From contig NC_016131.3 of the NCBI RefSeq assembly GCF_000005505.3, positions 40,258,855-40,322,854 of the forward strand: DNA of 64,000 nt, written 5' to 3'. The translations under genes were made by a program, and so were the position numbers. Below the pieces are notes generated by a model. The model had not been told where the DNA came from, did not search any database, and saw only the letters and a list, made by a program, of their open reading frames with translations. This document shows, one piece after another, positions 11,704-24,752 of this stretch (position 1 is the first letter of the stretch; each line of letters begins with the position of its first letter). This DNA comes from Brachypodium distachyon. Lineage: Eukaryota > Streptophyta > Magnoliopsida > Poales > Poaceae.

Positions 11704-14170
11704 ATGTCTGATTCAACCCGCTCCAGCAATGACTCAGAGAGAGAAGGGCAGTATCTGTTTGACTCACCGCCTGAGCCCTCACCGCCTGCTTCTCCAAACG
11801 TCAATATTGAGGACTCAAATGAGGATGTTGAAGAACCCGTGCCTCTGAAAGTGACACCCTCTCCCGGAGTTCGTCTGAAGTACGCTATCAACTCCCCACG
11901 GCCTGGTGAAGTATTACCCAGTCGTGGAAAGAAAGTGGCGTCGAAGCCCAAGGCCGAGAAGAAAGAAAAGGCCAAGAAATTTAAGGATGTGCCTGCTCCC
12001 ACTGCTGAAGAGATCTTCGTTTTCTATTCTTCAGAAGACGATGTGGAAGGGAGACTAGGATGAAGAGGAAACACCGTCTCCAGCATATCATCCGCAAGCA
12101 CTCCCATGTGCTTGCAGCTGAGATTCGGAGAAGAACCAAGGAGGCAGAAAATGCTAACATGTACTTTCCTGCTCCCAAGCTGGGAAATTTCAAGATTGCC
12201 CGCGAGGAAGGAGGACCTCACCGTGAAAAATTTAACAGGAGAGCTCTGAAGTTATCAGAGACATTAACTATGTTGCAATCTCTAAGAAGCCTAAGTCCAA
12301 GAAAACTTCAGATGCTAAAGACAGTGACGTTTTCCTGTCTGAACCCGTTGTTGAACTGCGTGGTCCTGCCAGAGCATCCAGGCTCAGAGGTTCTTCACTG
12401 CCTCCTCCTGTGCCTCGCAACAAGCCCAGTGAAGACACTAAGGGCAAGGCAAAGATGCCTGAGAAGAGGAAGGGCTCTGAAGACGCAGAGAAACAGTTCA
12501 TGAAGGATCTGAAGAAAGATAAGAGAGCCTCAGCTGTTGGACCTGGTTCTTCATCAAAAGATGATGTGGATGCTGCCGCAATGGCTTCTGGAGAGATTCC
12601 ATATCCTCCTCAAGTCGTTCAAATTGACCCAGTTCTTCTTGCCGCCTTCAGTGAAGGATCGCTCCCAGAGACCCTCATGAGCCATGTTGAAGGTCTGATC
12701 GTTGCCAAGGCTCAGGCTGAAGAATGGGAGCAGAACCGCAGCTTACGTGTTGCCAGAAGGTTGGATGAAGAAGAACGTGCTGAGAAGGAACGTGTTGAGA
12801 AGGAAAAGGCAGAAGCTGCCTTGAAAAGAAAGGAAGAAAAGAAAGCTGCTAAACTGCAGAAAAAGAAAGCTGAGAAGGAAGCTGAGGAGAAGAAAAGGGA
12901 TGACCTCATCACCCTGAAGAAAGAAAAGGAAATTGCCTTGAAGACTTAAGCTGAGCTTGAGAAGAAGAAGGCTCTGCTCGCTGAGCGGATGAAGCAAGCA
13001 GCCGAAAGTATGAAGGCTGATAAGGGTAAGAGTGATGCCAAGAAGAAAGCCGCCGAGAAATCTCCTGAAGTACAGGGCGGAAATGAAGAAGTTGATCGAC
13101 AGAAGATTGAATATGAGAAAACGAGGGATACCGCTCGTGAGATCCGTCGTGAGATTGGTCTCAAGGCCAGGAATAACCCAGTTGCCCCTCTGACACTGAA
13201 GAAAGTCAGGACTTACCACCGGCTGTTCTATCAAAGAAGATCACAATGACTTGCCAGGCGTCAGAGATTGCTGAAGTGAAGAAGACTGCTAACGAGTTTG
13301 GTCTAAGAATCAAAGTCCCTGCTGGAAGAAGTCCCTCCACTTCATCATCTGTGGCAGATCCTCGAAAGAAGAAGGCTATTGACACCCTTGTGCCAGATAT
13401 ATCCAATGTCAAGCTTACTTCACTCCTTGAGGAACAGGAACAAGCTGCTTCATCACCAACAGTACTGTCTGAACAAATCGCTCAGCGGCAAGAAGGAGAT
13501 GAGGTACTGGGGAAACATAAGGAAGACTTCACTCGTCCTGAAGAACCCCCCACCAGCAGCTCGTTGCCTCACACTGAATCTGTGGATGCCTCTGCTGAAG
13601 AAGGAAGAACTTGTGACTTCGAAGCTGAAGTCACTCGCGACATAAACGTCAATGACGCAGAGACTGAGGCAGATGCCCCAGTGCCTACGTCGGAAGTCCG
13701 TGTGAAGAAAGCCGTGAAGAAGAAGAGTGTTGCACCGTCTGACCCGTCCGAACCGTCCGACCCAAGCTCCTCGAGTGATGAGGAGGAAGAAGAAAAGAAG
13801 GAAGAAGAGAAGGAAGAGAAAGAGAAAGGACCCGCGCAAAAGTCTGATGATCTGATGGAGATTGACCGTCTACCGGAAGATCTGTTGAAGACTGCGCCAA
13901 AGAAGAAACGATCCGGAGTTGCTAAGGATTGTGAAGACAGGAGACTCTCGCAAATGCTTGTAAGATCTCAAGCCATGTCTGAGGACAATCGGGAGCTACT
14001 ATCTCCAAAGCCCAAGATGTCAATATCCTCTGACCGTGAGAAGGTTTACTTCAAGGCCCTGAAGAACGCTGAGCTTCGCCTCGTGAGGCTGAACAACGGG
14101 CTGAAGTACAGAGAGGAGAGATCAGCTGAAGACCGGAGATTTTGGTCTTTTGAGCAGCAGGATTACTATG
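11704..14170 (+). pseudogene. Sirevirus 1 third (envelope-like) ORF, 5' part
   Basis: The start ATG at 11,704 (CACCATGTC context) lies 8 nt after a splice-acceptor-like site. Open segments at 11,704-12,063, 12,060-12,503, 12,410-12,949, 12,989-13,249 and 13,246-14,170 lie in different frames or are split by stops, so several indels have broken it. Composition is unusual: Ser/Pro-rich N-terminus, then Lys/Glu/Ala-rich repeats (12,750-13,060), predicted long coiled coil, then an acidic Ser/Glu block (13,730-13,830). I see no signal peptide or membrane segment here, so 'envelope-like' is a family label, not a shown function. Sirevirus element 2 interrupts it at 14,170; the frame continues at 26,020. 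Confidence 0.65.
14166..14170 (+). repeat. Target site duplication CTATG (left) of Sirevirus 2
   Basis: CTATG flanks the left LTR; the matching copy is at 26,015-26,019. A 5-bp duplication fits LTR-retrotransposon integration. Confidence 0.9.
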
Positions 14171-15448
14171 TGAAAGATCGGTATGGTCGACTAGAGGGAG
14201 GGGGGTGAATAGGAGACTAACAAATTTTAGCTTTTCTTTTTCTTTTCTTGAAAGATACAAACACTTAATCCTAGTGCTTTCCAGATTCTCTAAAGTGAAT
14301 GCAACCCAAGAATGAAATGCAATAGCCAAAGCAACAATAGATAGCAAGAATGTAAAGGGGAAATGATATCACACGTGGTGACGAAGATTTCACTGGAGTT
14401 CCACCTATTGGGATCGGTGTACGTCTCCGTTTGGAGGAATTCTCTACCACAAAGCTAGAGACGCCACGAAGGCTCACTCTATTCTCCAACTCACCACACC
14501 ACAAAGGTGGGATGAGCTCTCACACCACCACAAAGGTGAGGTGAGTTCCACTAATGGCTTCCTTAAAGGCGAACGCCGAACCCTTACAAACTTGACCGGG
14601 GCAAACTCCACAACTCAATAGGAGGCTCCCAATCCAAGCCTCAAGCTTCTCACACACCAAGGGAGATCTCGAGATGACCGCTTTCGTCTAGGGTTCCCAA
14701 CTATCCAAGAGAAACAAAATCCACAAAGAAAACAACGGGAATCAGCTTTTTGACTTGGTGAAACCCTAGAGCAAGATCTTCTCCTTCAATCCTCAAAGAA
14801 TCAAGAGTTATGAGTGGCTCGGAAGGGAGATCTTGAAGATTTAAGCTTGAGGTGTTCTTGAGATGAGTTGGGGTGTTCTTACCTGCTTGATTGGTTGTGC
14901 TCGTTGGGGACGAAGGGGTATATAAGTGGGTTCCCAAAAATCGAGCCGTTAGGCACAGGTCGGGGTAGGCTGGAACTTCCGCTGAATAGCCGGAACTTCC
15001 GGCTAACCGGAACTTCCGGATTTTCACCGGAAGTTCTGCAAATTCCTTCGGGACTAACAGAGAGCACACGAAGGTTCGGGCGGAAGTTCACCCGGAACTT
15101 TCGCCACCTGGAATCCTGAAATGCCAGAAACACCTTCTGAAAACAATTTTTGACTCACACCTTTTTTTGGGTAGGCTTTTTAGTGGGTGCAATTTGGTGT
15201 AGATGTGTACGTGAAATTGATTCACCCGTTACCTTCCCTTGTGGATCCCCTCTTAATAGTACGGATGTCCTACGACTCAAAACAACCGAAAAAGCCGCTA
15301 AACACCGCTACGCTTCTTTCCTTTTTAAGGGTTCACAATTCATCTTGTGTCGAGTTCTTTATAAAACCTGAAATACTTAGCACAAGATAAGATAACAAAA
15401 CACGTTGTCATCACCACCAAAACTACTTAGGAGAGAAATGCCCTTTCA
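14171..15448 (-). repeat. 3' LTR of Sirevirus element 2
   Basis: Termini are TGAAAGATCGG and GCCCTTTCA. It matches 24,753-26,014 along its full length. It has a minus-strand TATA box (TTATATAC at about 14,919-14,926) and a cluster of CCGGAACTTCCGG-like palindromes at 14,960-15,100. The adjoining purine tract (reverse complement AAAAAGGGGAGAT, 15,449-15,461) is the polypurine tract, confirming this is the 3' side. Confidence 0.92.
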
Positions 15449-16213
15449 ATCTCCCCTTTTTGGTGAATGATGACAACACAAAGATTTGCATAACGAATAA
15501 ACAATTAAAACTAGATGCATGGAATATAAAATATAGACGGGCTCCCCCTAGATGTACGTACTAATTTGATTTGCTTGAAATGCAAAGAGCACATACACTA
15601 GGATCAACACTCCCCCTAGATTTTATAAACCAATAACTCAATTGTAAAGGATTAAAGGTATTTAACTAAAAGCTTTACAAGGATATGTAGGATTCATTCA
15701 TAAAGAAGATATAGATCATACCTCCACAAGGCATAATAATTTTAAATGAAACCTACAATGACTTATCCAACAAGATATCGAGCAAGGCTTCCAAGAGGCA
15801 TAAAGGGTTAGATAAGTCAAAACCAATTGAGCATATACCTTTTGCAACGAGATCTTGTGATGCAGCACATATCTAAGAGCACAAAAATATCACGTCTCCA
15901 CACAAGATTAGTAAGATTTGAGATAAGCATTAAAGTCATATCTAGAACAAATAATCCACCACATAAAGCTTAAAGCTAGCTATTACATCACACAAAGTTA
16001 TCAAGTCTTACACAAACCACGAATTTGAATTTAAATAGCTCAACAAACTAGATAAGTAGCACAAGCACCTAAAAACTCCATGAATAAGAACGAGCTTGTG
16101 ACTAAACCATGCCAATCACCGAGGCCCTAAACTCTCCCTCACAACTACACTCTCCCCCTTTGGCATCAAGACACCAAAAAGGGAAGAATCGTCCCAAGAG
16201 AGAAACAACCAAA
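15449..16213 (-). other. Sirevirus 2 region between third ORF and 3' LTR
   Basis: Non-coding. Read on the minus strand it holds the main polypurine tract next to the LTR and further AGGGGGAG-type purine tracts at about 16,150-16,162, 15,609-15,620 and 15,540-15,550. Nothing else recognised. Confidence 0.6.
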
Positions 16214-18070
16214 TCACTTGGAGAAATCATCATCGGTGTCTTCTTCCTCAACCTCGTCTTCACTACCCTCGGCAGCAGGCACTTCATCTTCATCATCATC
16301 CTCATCTTCTTCATCATCACGCACCGGAGAAGGAAGATGACCATCATTGCGGTTCCAATCTCCATGGGTGCTCCTCCAACTCTCAAAGTTCTCAACATCG
16401 GACACAGGAGAGCTAGGCAAGTCCAAATGATTCAAAATGCGCTCTTGACGATGAAGAATGCGATGATTAACTTGCTCAACCTTGTACAACTTACTCTCAT
16501 TAGAATGTTGCATGCAAAATATCTTCCTTAGCATGCCCTTCCAACCACCTTGCTTGCTAGAACCACGAGTGTGAGAGGAGGGTCCCAAACCCAAATCTGA
16601 AGGAATATCTTCATCCTCCTCAATGTCAACGAGGGCTTGAAAGTTGTTCGGAGGTGGTGGAAGGTGTCTCTTCTTCTTCAGTTGCTTGGAGGGGTGAACC
16701 ACAAAGTCTATATCATGCATGAGAGGTGCCTTGGCAAGAATAAGCTTCATGATGTATGGGGCATAGGGAGGCACCCTCCTATGAAGAATAGCAAAATATA
16801 GCTCATGTCATAAGTAGTCCATCACATCCAAAGGTGTATCTCCATTCTTCCTCCTATGTGTTTCCAACATGAGATTGACACCAAAACAATGAATCTCATC
16901 TGAGTTACCCGTCTTGTAAGCAATGGTTTCTCTGTAGATGTGTTGCAAGATGTCATAGGTTGGCTTTAGGAATTTGGTTCCTCCAAGAGTAACTCTTCCT
17001 TCCATGTAAAGTGGCTTCAATACCTTCTTGCCAGCAACATCATTGTCATGGGGGCGAAAGCCAGAAGGTGTGCAATGTCCAGCATTCTCATATCCAAGGA
17101 GGCTCGCAAACTCGGCCCATGTGGCAATGCAAAAGTGTCTCCTCGACATCCATGAAACACGGCGAATGTTCTGGTCATCTAGATCTTCTTGAAACACCGT
17201 GGCATAAAACTGAGCCACAAGAGTCTCATCATAGGCTTGATTGAAGGTCATGATAGGAAACAAATTGAGCTTCTCACAAATAGAAAGTGCTTCTCCAAAG
17301 TACTTCTTGTCGGCTTGCATAGCTTCAACATTGATATAACACTGAGGAACAACTTTGGTCTTGAGAGGCAAATATATCTCTTCAAAGATATGAATCTGAA
17401 AGTTGGTATGGAAGTGATGGTTGCAATCCTTGACATCTGAATCAGGCTCCTTCAAATAAGGATTAATGAACCTCTCATCCACAAACACTTGCTCGGGCCA
17501 ATGCTTGATAGGAAACTTGCTGGGCTGAGCTTTGGAAGTCGACTTTCGGCGAGAGGACTTGGACTTGGCGAGGTCTAGCTGCTCATGCTCGCGTTCTTTT
17601 ATCACAATCTCTGCCCTCTTGTTTGTTGTAAGCTTCTTGGGGGACGGAGGAATTATCGGAACCTTGCCGCTATCTTGACGAGAACTAGTACTCCCTGTGA
17701 ACAGAAAAGTGATACGAGGGACAATAGGTAAGTGCTCAGGATTGTAGAAGTAAAGAATCGATTAATTGGAGCCGAGGCTGTACAGAAAAATTGTCCAGGG
17801 ACCGGAAGTTCCGGTTAAAACCCGGAAGTTCCGCCCGACGGGAAGTTCCGCCCGCGACCGGAAGTTCCGGGGTCCCGCAGAAAAGAGACGAACCCTAGCT
17901 TCCAATCCCTCAACAATCAAGCCATACAACCTCAAATCCAACTAGCCTAGTCCATGCAATCTATACAACAAAGGAATTCCACCAAGAAATTGCCCTAATT
18001 TCTCACATTCATCCAAGGATTCAAACAAACCCTAGAAGGAGAGAAAAGAGGATTTACTTGATTTCACCAT
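16214..18070 (-). pseudogene. Sirevirus 2 third (envelope-like) ORF, spliced, one nonsense codon
   Basis: Proposed two-exon gene. Exon 1 is 13 coding nt (18,070-18,058), ATG in strong context (CCACCATGG), donor GTAAAT at 18,057. The acceptor TTCACAG at 17,695 opens exon 2 at 17,694. Joining the two keeps the frame into the long ORF that contains 17,605-16,808. An in-frame TGA at 16,808 interrupts it, and the same frame resumes and runs to 16,214. The N-terminus is basic and Ser-rich. The middle matches the plus-strand third ORF of element 1 (QFYAT; RVPPYAPYIMK against RALPYAPQIMK), resembling the 'putative plant transposon protein' domain. The C-terminus is very acidic (Asp/Glu). No membrane segment is evident. 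Function unknown. Confidence 0.6.
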
Positions 18071-18345
18071 GGTGGGGATCGAAGAGAAACACGTCCTGTT
18101 GTAGATCTGAAGAGAGTAACCGGATCTTCCGGTTGAATCCGAAGAGATTGAGACTTCCTTGGAGCTAGGGTTTGAGGAGGGAGCAAGAGAGAGCGGGGGG
18201 TCAGGCAGGTGTGGGGAAAAGAACCCCCACCCGGATGGCCCCCTTCACTTTAACAGGAAAAACTCCTCACCAGAAGTTCCGGGCAACAGGCGGAACATCC
18301 GACTGACCGGAAGTTCCGCCCGGGAGTCGGAAGTCCGGCAAACCC
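17800..18345. repeat. Cluster of CCGGAAGTTCCGG palindromes
   Basis: Four copies of (C)CGGAAGTTCCG(G) lie at 17,808-17,870 about 20 bp apart; a variant (CCGGATCTTCCGG) is at about 18,120 and three to four more are at 18,270-18,340. The same motif recurs in both LTRs (14,960-15,100 and 25,540-25,670). Between pol and the third ORF they fall in the intron and leader of the proposed spliced gene. Confidence 0.85.
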
Positions 18346-18805
18346 AGACACAGACAATGGATTCAAAGAGGGAACTTTTGAGCATATAGAATAGATGGTT
18401 TTCAGATAAGATGGCTTGGGTAGATCACACAAAGTTGGAATTGTATTATGGCATTATACACTCAATTTGCAAGAAGCAAAGTCAAAATACCAAATATGAG
18501 TGCATTTCCATAGATACATAATATGTCATATTTGACTATATAAGATTTACAATGAATTAAAAGAACCAACCTCACAAAGGTGAGGGCGGTGGCCTAGGCC
18601 ACCATATTTGAGTATGTATAAGCTTGACACCGCGAATATAGATTCTTGGGCTCAAGACTCAAAACTCACATTGAAGCTCAATGTATGAAATTAATGTTAG
18701 CATAGTAAGAGTAGCATTTACCCATGAATTGAGCTATGCTCCCCCTACATCCATGCGCACATCCAAACTAGACAAATGTTAACCGTGGGTACGGGTGCAA
18801 GTTTA

Positions 18806-21800
18806 TCAAACCACAACACCAGAATCTAAGATATTTAGCTCATGCCTTAACTCCCGAAATCTTGCTTCATCAAGAGGCTTCGTGAAAATATCCGCTAGTT
18901 GCATACCGGTGGCAACATAAGAGAGATCAATATCACCACGGACCACATGCTCTCGAATGAAATGATGGCAGATCTAAATATGCTTCGTCTTGCTATGTTG
19001 CACGGGGTTGTGGGCTATCTTGATTGCACTCTCGTTGTCACATAAAAAAGGCACACTTTCACAAGGGATTCCATAGTCCAACAATGTTTACCTCATTCAT
19101 AATAATTGTGCACTACAACTTGCGGCGGCTATATACTCGGCTTCCGTCATGGAGAGAGACACACAATTTTGCTTCTTAGAAGACCAACTCACCAAAGACC
19201 TACCAAGAAATTGGCACGTCCCGGAAGTTGACTTCCTATCCACTTTGTCTCCTGCCCAATCTGAATCTGAATATCCCATGAGCTTAAAACTTGATTCTTT
19301 AGGATACCATAAACCAAAGTTTGGGGTATGAACCAAATATCTAAAGATTCTTTTGACCGCCACTAAGTGGCTTTCTTTTGGTGCGGATTGATATCTTGCA
19401 CAAATACCCACACTTAACATAATATCCGGTCTAGATGCACAAAGGTAAAGCAAGGAACCAATCATACAACGATATACCTTTTGATCCACATCTTTACCAT
19501 TGGGATCTAGATCAAGAGAGCTTGATGTAGGCATTGGGGTCTTGGCACTCTTGGCATCATGCATCTTAATCTCTTTAGCATGTCTTGGGTGTATTTGGCT
19601 TGATTAATAAAAATTACTCCTCTCAATTGCTTGATTTCAAATCCAAGGAAGAACTCCCATTTACCCATCATAGACATCTCAAACTTGTCGGTCATTAGCT
19701 TAACAAATTGATCGTTGAACACATCATTAGTAGAACCAAATATAATGTCATCAACATATAGTTGGCATATAAACAAATCAGCACCAACTATCTTAGTAAA
19801 AAGAGTGGGGTCAATAACCCCAATTTCAAAGCCACGATCCACTAGTAGCTCCTTTAGGTGCTCATACCAAGCTCGAGGTACTTGTTTGAGGTTATAAAGG
19901 GCTTTATCAAGTTTGTACACGTGGTTAGGAAATTGAGAGTCCTCAAACCCCGGTGGTTGTTTGACATATACCAACTCATTTAGTAGACCATTTAGAAATG
20001 CACTTTTCACATCCATTTGTTGCAAAGTAATGTTATGATGCGATGCATATGCAAGCAAGATACGAATAGATTCAAGGCGAGCAACGGGAGCAAAAGTTTC
20101 ACCGTAGTCAATACCCTCGACTTGGGAGAAACCTTGAGCCACCAATCTTGTCTTGTTCCTTGTCACTTGTCCAGGTGCATCTTGCTTGTTCTTGAATATC
20201 CATTTAGTGCCAATGAAATTCTTGCAATCTTTTGGTCTTTCCACCAATGACCATACTCTATTGCGCTCGAAGTTATTAAACTTTTCATGCATGGCATTAA
20301 GCTAATCCGGATCCTCAAGTGCTTCTTGTACCTTTTGGGGGTCAACACAAGAGACAAAAGCATGATGTCCACAAAAGTTAGCTAATTGTCTACGAGTAGT
20401 TACCCCATTCCTCACACTTCCTAGGACATTGTCCAACGTATGTTCTTGACGTTGAAGTCGTGAGGAAAAATCTTCATGGCCTGACATTTCATAGCTTCTT
20501 GAGATAAATCTTGAGGCTCAATGGAAGCTTGAACATTTTGAAGATCTTGATATTGGACATCATTTGATGAAAAATCACCAACATCAACATTTGCTTGAAC
20601 TTGTCCTTGATCAACTTGTTCATCGACATGAGGGACTTGTTCTTGTTCTTGGTTAGCTTGTGGATCTTGTGGAGATGAGGGCTCCACTTGAGTAGAGCAT
20701 TATCCTTCTCCTTCTTCCATACAGGGATCCTCAACGGGTATAATTTGACCTATGCCCATTCTTCGTATGGCTTGGGGAAGAATTTCATCATCTACATCCA
20801 CAACATCAACTTGCTCCACATGAGAGCCATTATTCTCATCAAACTCTACATTACAAGATTCTTCAACCCATCCTGTGGATTTGTTGTAGACTCTATAAGT
20901 GTGGAAGTTTGATGCATAGCCAACAAATATGCTCTCATAAGTTTTAGGTTCAAATTTAGATAAACGAACACTTTTCTTAGGCACGAAGCACTTACAACCG
21001 AATACCCGAAAGTACTTGAGGTTGGGCTTGCGTCCCGTGAGAATTTCATGAGGTGTCTTGTTCAATATCTTGCGGAGATATAGGAGATTAGTAGCATGGC
21101 ATGCGGTGTTGATTGCTTCGGCTCAAAAATTGTATGGAGACTTGAACTCCGCCAACATTGTCCTTGCCGCATCCATGAGAGTTCTATTCTTCCTCTCCGC
21201 TACACCATTTTGTTGAGGGGTATACGCAGCGGAATATTGTCTTTTGATACCCTCATCACTCAAAAACGCAATCAAGGTGTAATTCTTGAACTCGGAGCCA
21301 TTGTCACTCCTAATAGCGATAATCTTTGCATTGTATTGGCGTTGGGCTTCATTGGCGAAGTCGATGGCGGTTTGTTGGGTCTCACTCTTGTGCTTGAAGA
21401 AATATACCCAAGTGTATCTAGAATAGTCATCAACAATAACCAAACAATATTTCCTACCACCAAAGCTATCATAAGTAGGAGGACCGAAGAGATCCATGTG
21501 AAGGAGCTCCAAGGGCCTCGTTGAAGTGATAATTGTCTTGTGCTGATGTGCTTTCTCATGTAACTTCCCTTCAATACAAGCACTACACACACGGTCTTTA
21601 TTAAATGAAACATTGGTTAGTCCTAGCACATGCTCACCTTTCAGGAGACTTTACAAAGATCTCATATTGACATGGACTAGACGGCGATGCCATAGCCAAC
21701 CCACATCAACTTTAACCATTAGACATGTTTCTTCTCTAATGGGTTTCTTACCGAAATCTACCACATAGAGACCATTTTCCACATATCCAACAAAGGCTAC

Positions 21801-22121
21801 TTTAAGAGTTTTGCTCCACAAAAGGGTCACACTAGTTGTGCCAAAGAAGGAATAAAAGCCCATATCTGCAAGTTGAAGTACCGAAACTAAATTGTATAAA
21901 AGGGACTCAACAAGCATGACATTCACAATGGATGTATCCGGAGAGATGACAACCTTGCCTAGTCCCAATACCGTTGATTGTGAAGAATCTCCAAATGTAA
22001 CTTTCTTGGACCTTGATGTACTCATTTTGGCGTCCACAAGCAATTCTTTGCTCCCGGTCATATTATTAGTGCATCCACTATCCACTATCCATGAAGATCC
22101 ACCGGAAGCATCCTCCTGCAA
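18806..22121 (-). pseudogene. pol: Sirevirus 2 pol: protease, integrase, RT, RNase H (broken)
   Basis: Minus-strand order: protease active site DSGCTNNMTG near 22,090-22,060; integrase zinc-finger remnants (WHRRLVH, CSACIEGK) about 21,690-21,560; integrase core 21,629-21,123 with catalytic VDDYS, RSDNGSEF and the Glu of NGVAERKNR all present; linker; RT 20,292-19,507 with QMDVKSAFLNG and catalytic YVDDI near 19,755; RNase H 19,564-19,097 with DSDWAGD and MTEAEY, continuing in another frame to a stop at 18,806. Frame changes and stops separate these blocks. Compared with element 1, the integrase catalytic triad is complete here. Confidence 0.88.
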
Positions 22122-22365
22122 GTTTAAGCTTTGGTTTTAGGTACCCATCTTTGAATGGATCATTTAGCGTTAGCAACAAGGGTCTTCGGAACCCAAATAG
22201 ACCAATGAACATATTCATAAGGAGAACCAACAAATTTGGCATAAACATGCCCATCATTAGTACGACAAAAAACATATGAGGAATTGAAATCCCCGGCACT
22301 ATTATCATAGGTGGCCTTTCCACCTTTCTTGTTCTTTGGCTTCTCCTTCGCCGCCTCCCATTCCT

Positions 22366-24701
22366 TCACAAAATAAGCATTAGTGTGGGAGGTGTCTTGG
22401 CCTTCTTTATGTTGTTGCTCTTCTCATTGGGGGTGTACCCAATTCCTGCCAATCCAAAAGTTTTTCTATGATCATTCAAAAGATCATGGAGGTTCTTCTC
22501 GCCTTGGAAGCAAGTGGCTAGGCCTTTTTCAAGTTGAGCCTTCAACCTAGCATTCTCCTCAATCATAGATGTATGCTTACAACAAGGGTTAGTTGAAGCA
22601 TATTTATCATTAGAAATTAATTCCTTAACAAGAGAATATAGAAGATGATCACAAGACTCTTTGAGAGACTTGTACTCACTTGTCAAGGACTTGTGATCCT
22701 TTCCAAATTTGTCAAAGTCCTCAAAGAGGTTCCTATGACCATTCTCAACTTCACTTATCCTACCCAAGTGTTCATTAGCAAGGGAAATAGCATGATCATA
22801 GAAATCTTTAACTTTATCAAGTTCCTTAGAAACTGACTCCTCAATTACTTTCCTATTTGCTTGTTCTTCCTCAAGAGCTTCATTAAGCTCCGCAATCTCG
22901 GAGCGGCAACGGACTCAAGTCTTACCTTTTCATCCATGAGCTCATCATGTTCTTCAATAATAGCTTGAGCTTCACCTGGTTTTTCCAAGAGGTCCTCAAA
23001 CCTCTTTTTGGTCTCACCTTCCAATCTTGCCATGAAGATCTCGAACTCATTCATGCTATGTTCAACAACTCTACTCTCCTCCACACAATCAAATAGAGAT
23101 AAACTCTTAGGAATGACATGTTTGGTGGGAGAAGTGATTACCGAAGAGGTCTTGGCCATAAGGCACTTGGGTGAGCGGTTCTTGTTCTCATTGGGGGAGT
23201 CGAAGAGAGATGGAAATGAAGGAGCAATGGCAATGTTCGCCCTCTCCGTGGACTCTTCATCATCATCATCTTCGTCACCCGAAGTATATTCTTCCTGAAC
23301 AAGAAGCATTCTTGGTTGCCTCTTCTTCGTTGGCTTCTTGTGGAAGGATGGCTTGGTCTTCCCCTTAAGTATAAGGCATCCACCATTCTCCTCCCTCTTC
23401 TCATAAATGCACTCTGCAACGAAATGGTCATTGTTACCACAATTATAACATTTACTAGATCTTTGACCTTTGGGCTTGGAGCTTGAAGCTCCCTTATTGT
23501 TTTAGAAGTTGTTGGGGTAGAAGGTGTTGGTCTTGACAAACTTCTTGTTCTTCCAAAAGGCTTGAGCCGCAAGAGCCATGTGATCACTAAACTCATAGTT
23601 GCAATTTTCTTCCGTGATCTCAACCTCTTCTTGTTGCGGTGCTTCACATGGAGTTGAGGTGGGAGTCACGCTGGCCTTCAATGCAAGGCTTGAGCTCTGT
23701 GAGAGAAACTTGGCTCGAATGAGGTTGTCCTCGGAGGTCTTCTTGAGAATATACATAGCTACAAACTCTCCCATCACTTGACTTGGAGTCAAGTTATAGT
23801 AGTCCGTTCTTTGCCTAATCATTGCGGCATGAACCTCTCGGTGTGGGGAGATGGCTTCTATGAATAGACGCTTGAGCCATTCATCATTGATGTCACGACT
23901 TACATGGTCTTTCATCTTGGCTCCAAGAGTGATGACTCTCCTATATAGCTCATCCGGAACCTCTCCATCCTTCATGAAGAAATTTTTGCATTCGTTGATG
24001 ACCAGTTCAAACTTTGACTTCCTAACACTCTCATTGTTGTCAAAGTGGTCACCAATGACCTTCCAAGCATCTCTAGCGGAATCAACACCACGGACAAATG
24101 TTCTATACTCCAAGGGTAGAGCCTTTAGGAATATTCCAATGGCATGCTCATTGAGTTGATTGTCCACATACTCTCTTGGTGACAAGTTCTTTGGATCATG
24201 AACAAAGTAACCTTCTTCAACAATTCTCCACAACTTCGTTGATGTGCTCTTGAAGTGAGTCCTCATGGAATGAAACTAATCAACGTAATTAGTAGAGGTT
24301 AGCATGGGGGGTTCACCTTGATTATACATAGGTGGCAAATTATGGTGGCGATGATTATATTGAGGTGGTGGAGCCACCTCACTGTACAACCCATAGCCAC
24401 CCCTACCTTGGGATTTGGTACCACTCTCTTCGATAGCCTTAGCCTTGTTACGGGCTTCGGCATCCGAATCTTCCTTAGTCAAATCCACCGCACTTGGTGG
24501 CTTGGCATAGAAAGGCTTGATAGAAGAAGAAGAGGCTTTGTTAGGTAGGTGCTCACTAATCTTTTTGTCCACACTATCTAGAATAACTTTTTGCATGCTA
24601 TCCAAAAGCAATTTGATGGATTTAAAAGTTAGTACAGCATTATCATCTATCACCTCGGTTTCTTGGGGTTTCACGGTGGGTTCCCCATCATCGCCGGCCA
24701 T
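22366..24701 (-). pseudogene. gag: Sirevirus 2 gag (broken)
   Basis: The ATG at 24,701 lies about 40 nt inside the PBS. One frame runs from 24,701 to about 22,845 with in-frame stops at 24,276 and 23,502; the last part (22,767-22,366) is in another frame. It contains the Copia gag domain (about 24,266-23,750), the zinc knuckle CYNCGNNDHFVAEC (CX2CX4HX4C) near 23,450, an acidic block (EDDDDEE) near 23,270, and a Glu/Lys-rich, probably coiled-coil extension. Layout matches the gag of element 1. Confidence 0.85.
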
Positions 24702-24739
24702 ACTCTTAAGAGCGGTAAAGCCCTAATTAAGAGATGAGG

Positions 24740-24752
24740 CTCTGATACCAAT
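24740..24752 (-). promoter_or_regulatory. Primer binding site of Sirevirus 2
   Basis: The plus strand reads GCTCTGATACCA just left of the LTR, that is TGGTATCAGAGC on the minus strand, complementary to initiator tRNA-Met. It fixes 24,753-26,014 as the 5' LTR. Confidence 0.92.

Noticed and set aside
17800..18345. CCGGAAGTTCCGG cluster as a CRISPR array
   Set aside because: The repeat is a short palindrome with irregular spacing in a plant retrotransposon; there are no cas genes and repeats recur in the LTRs.
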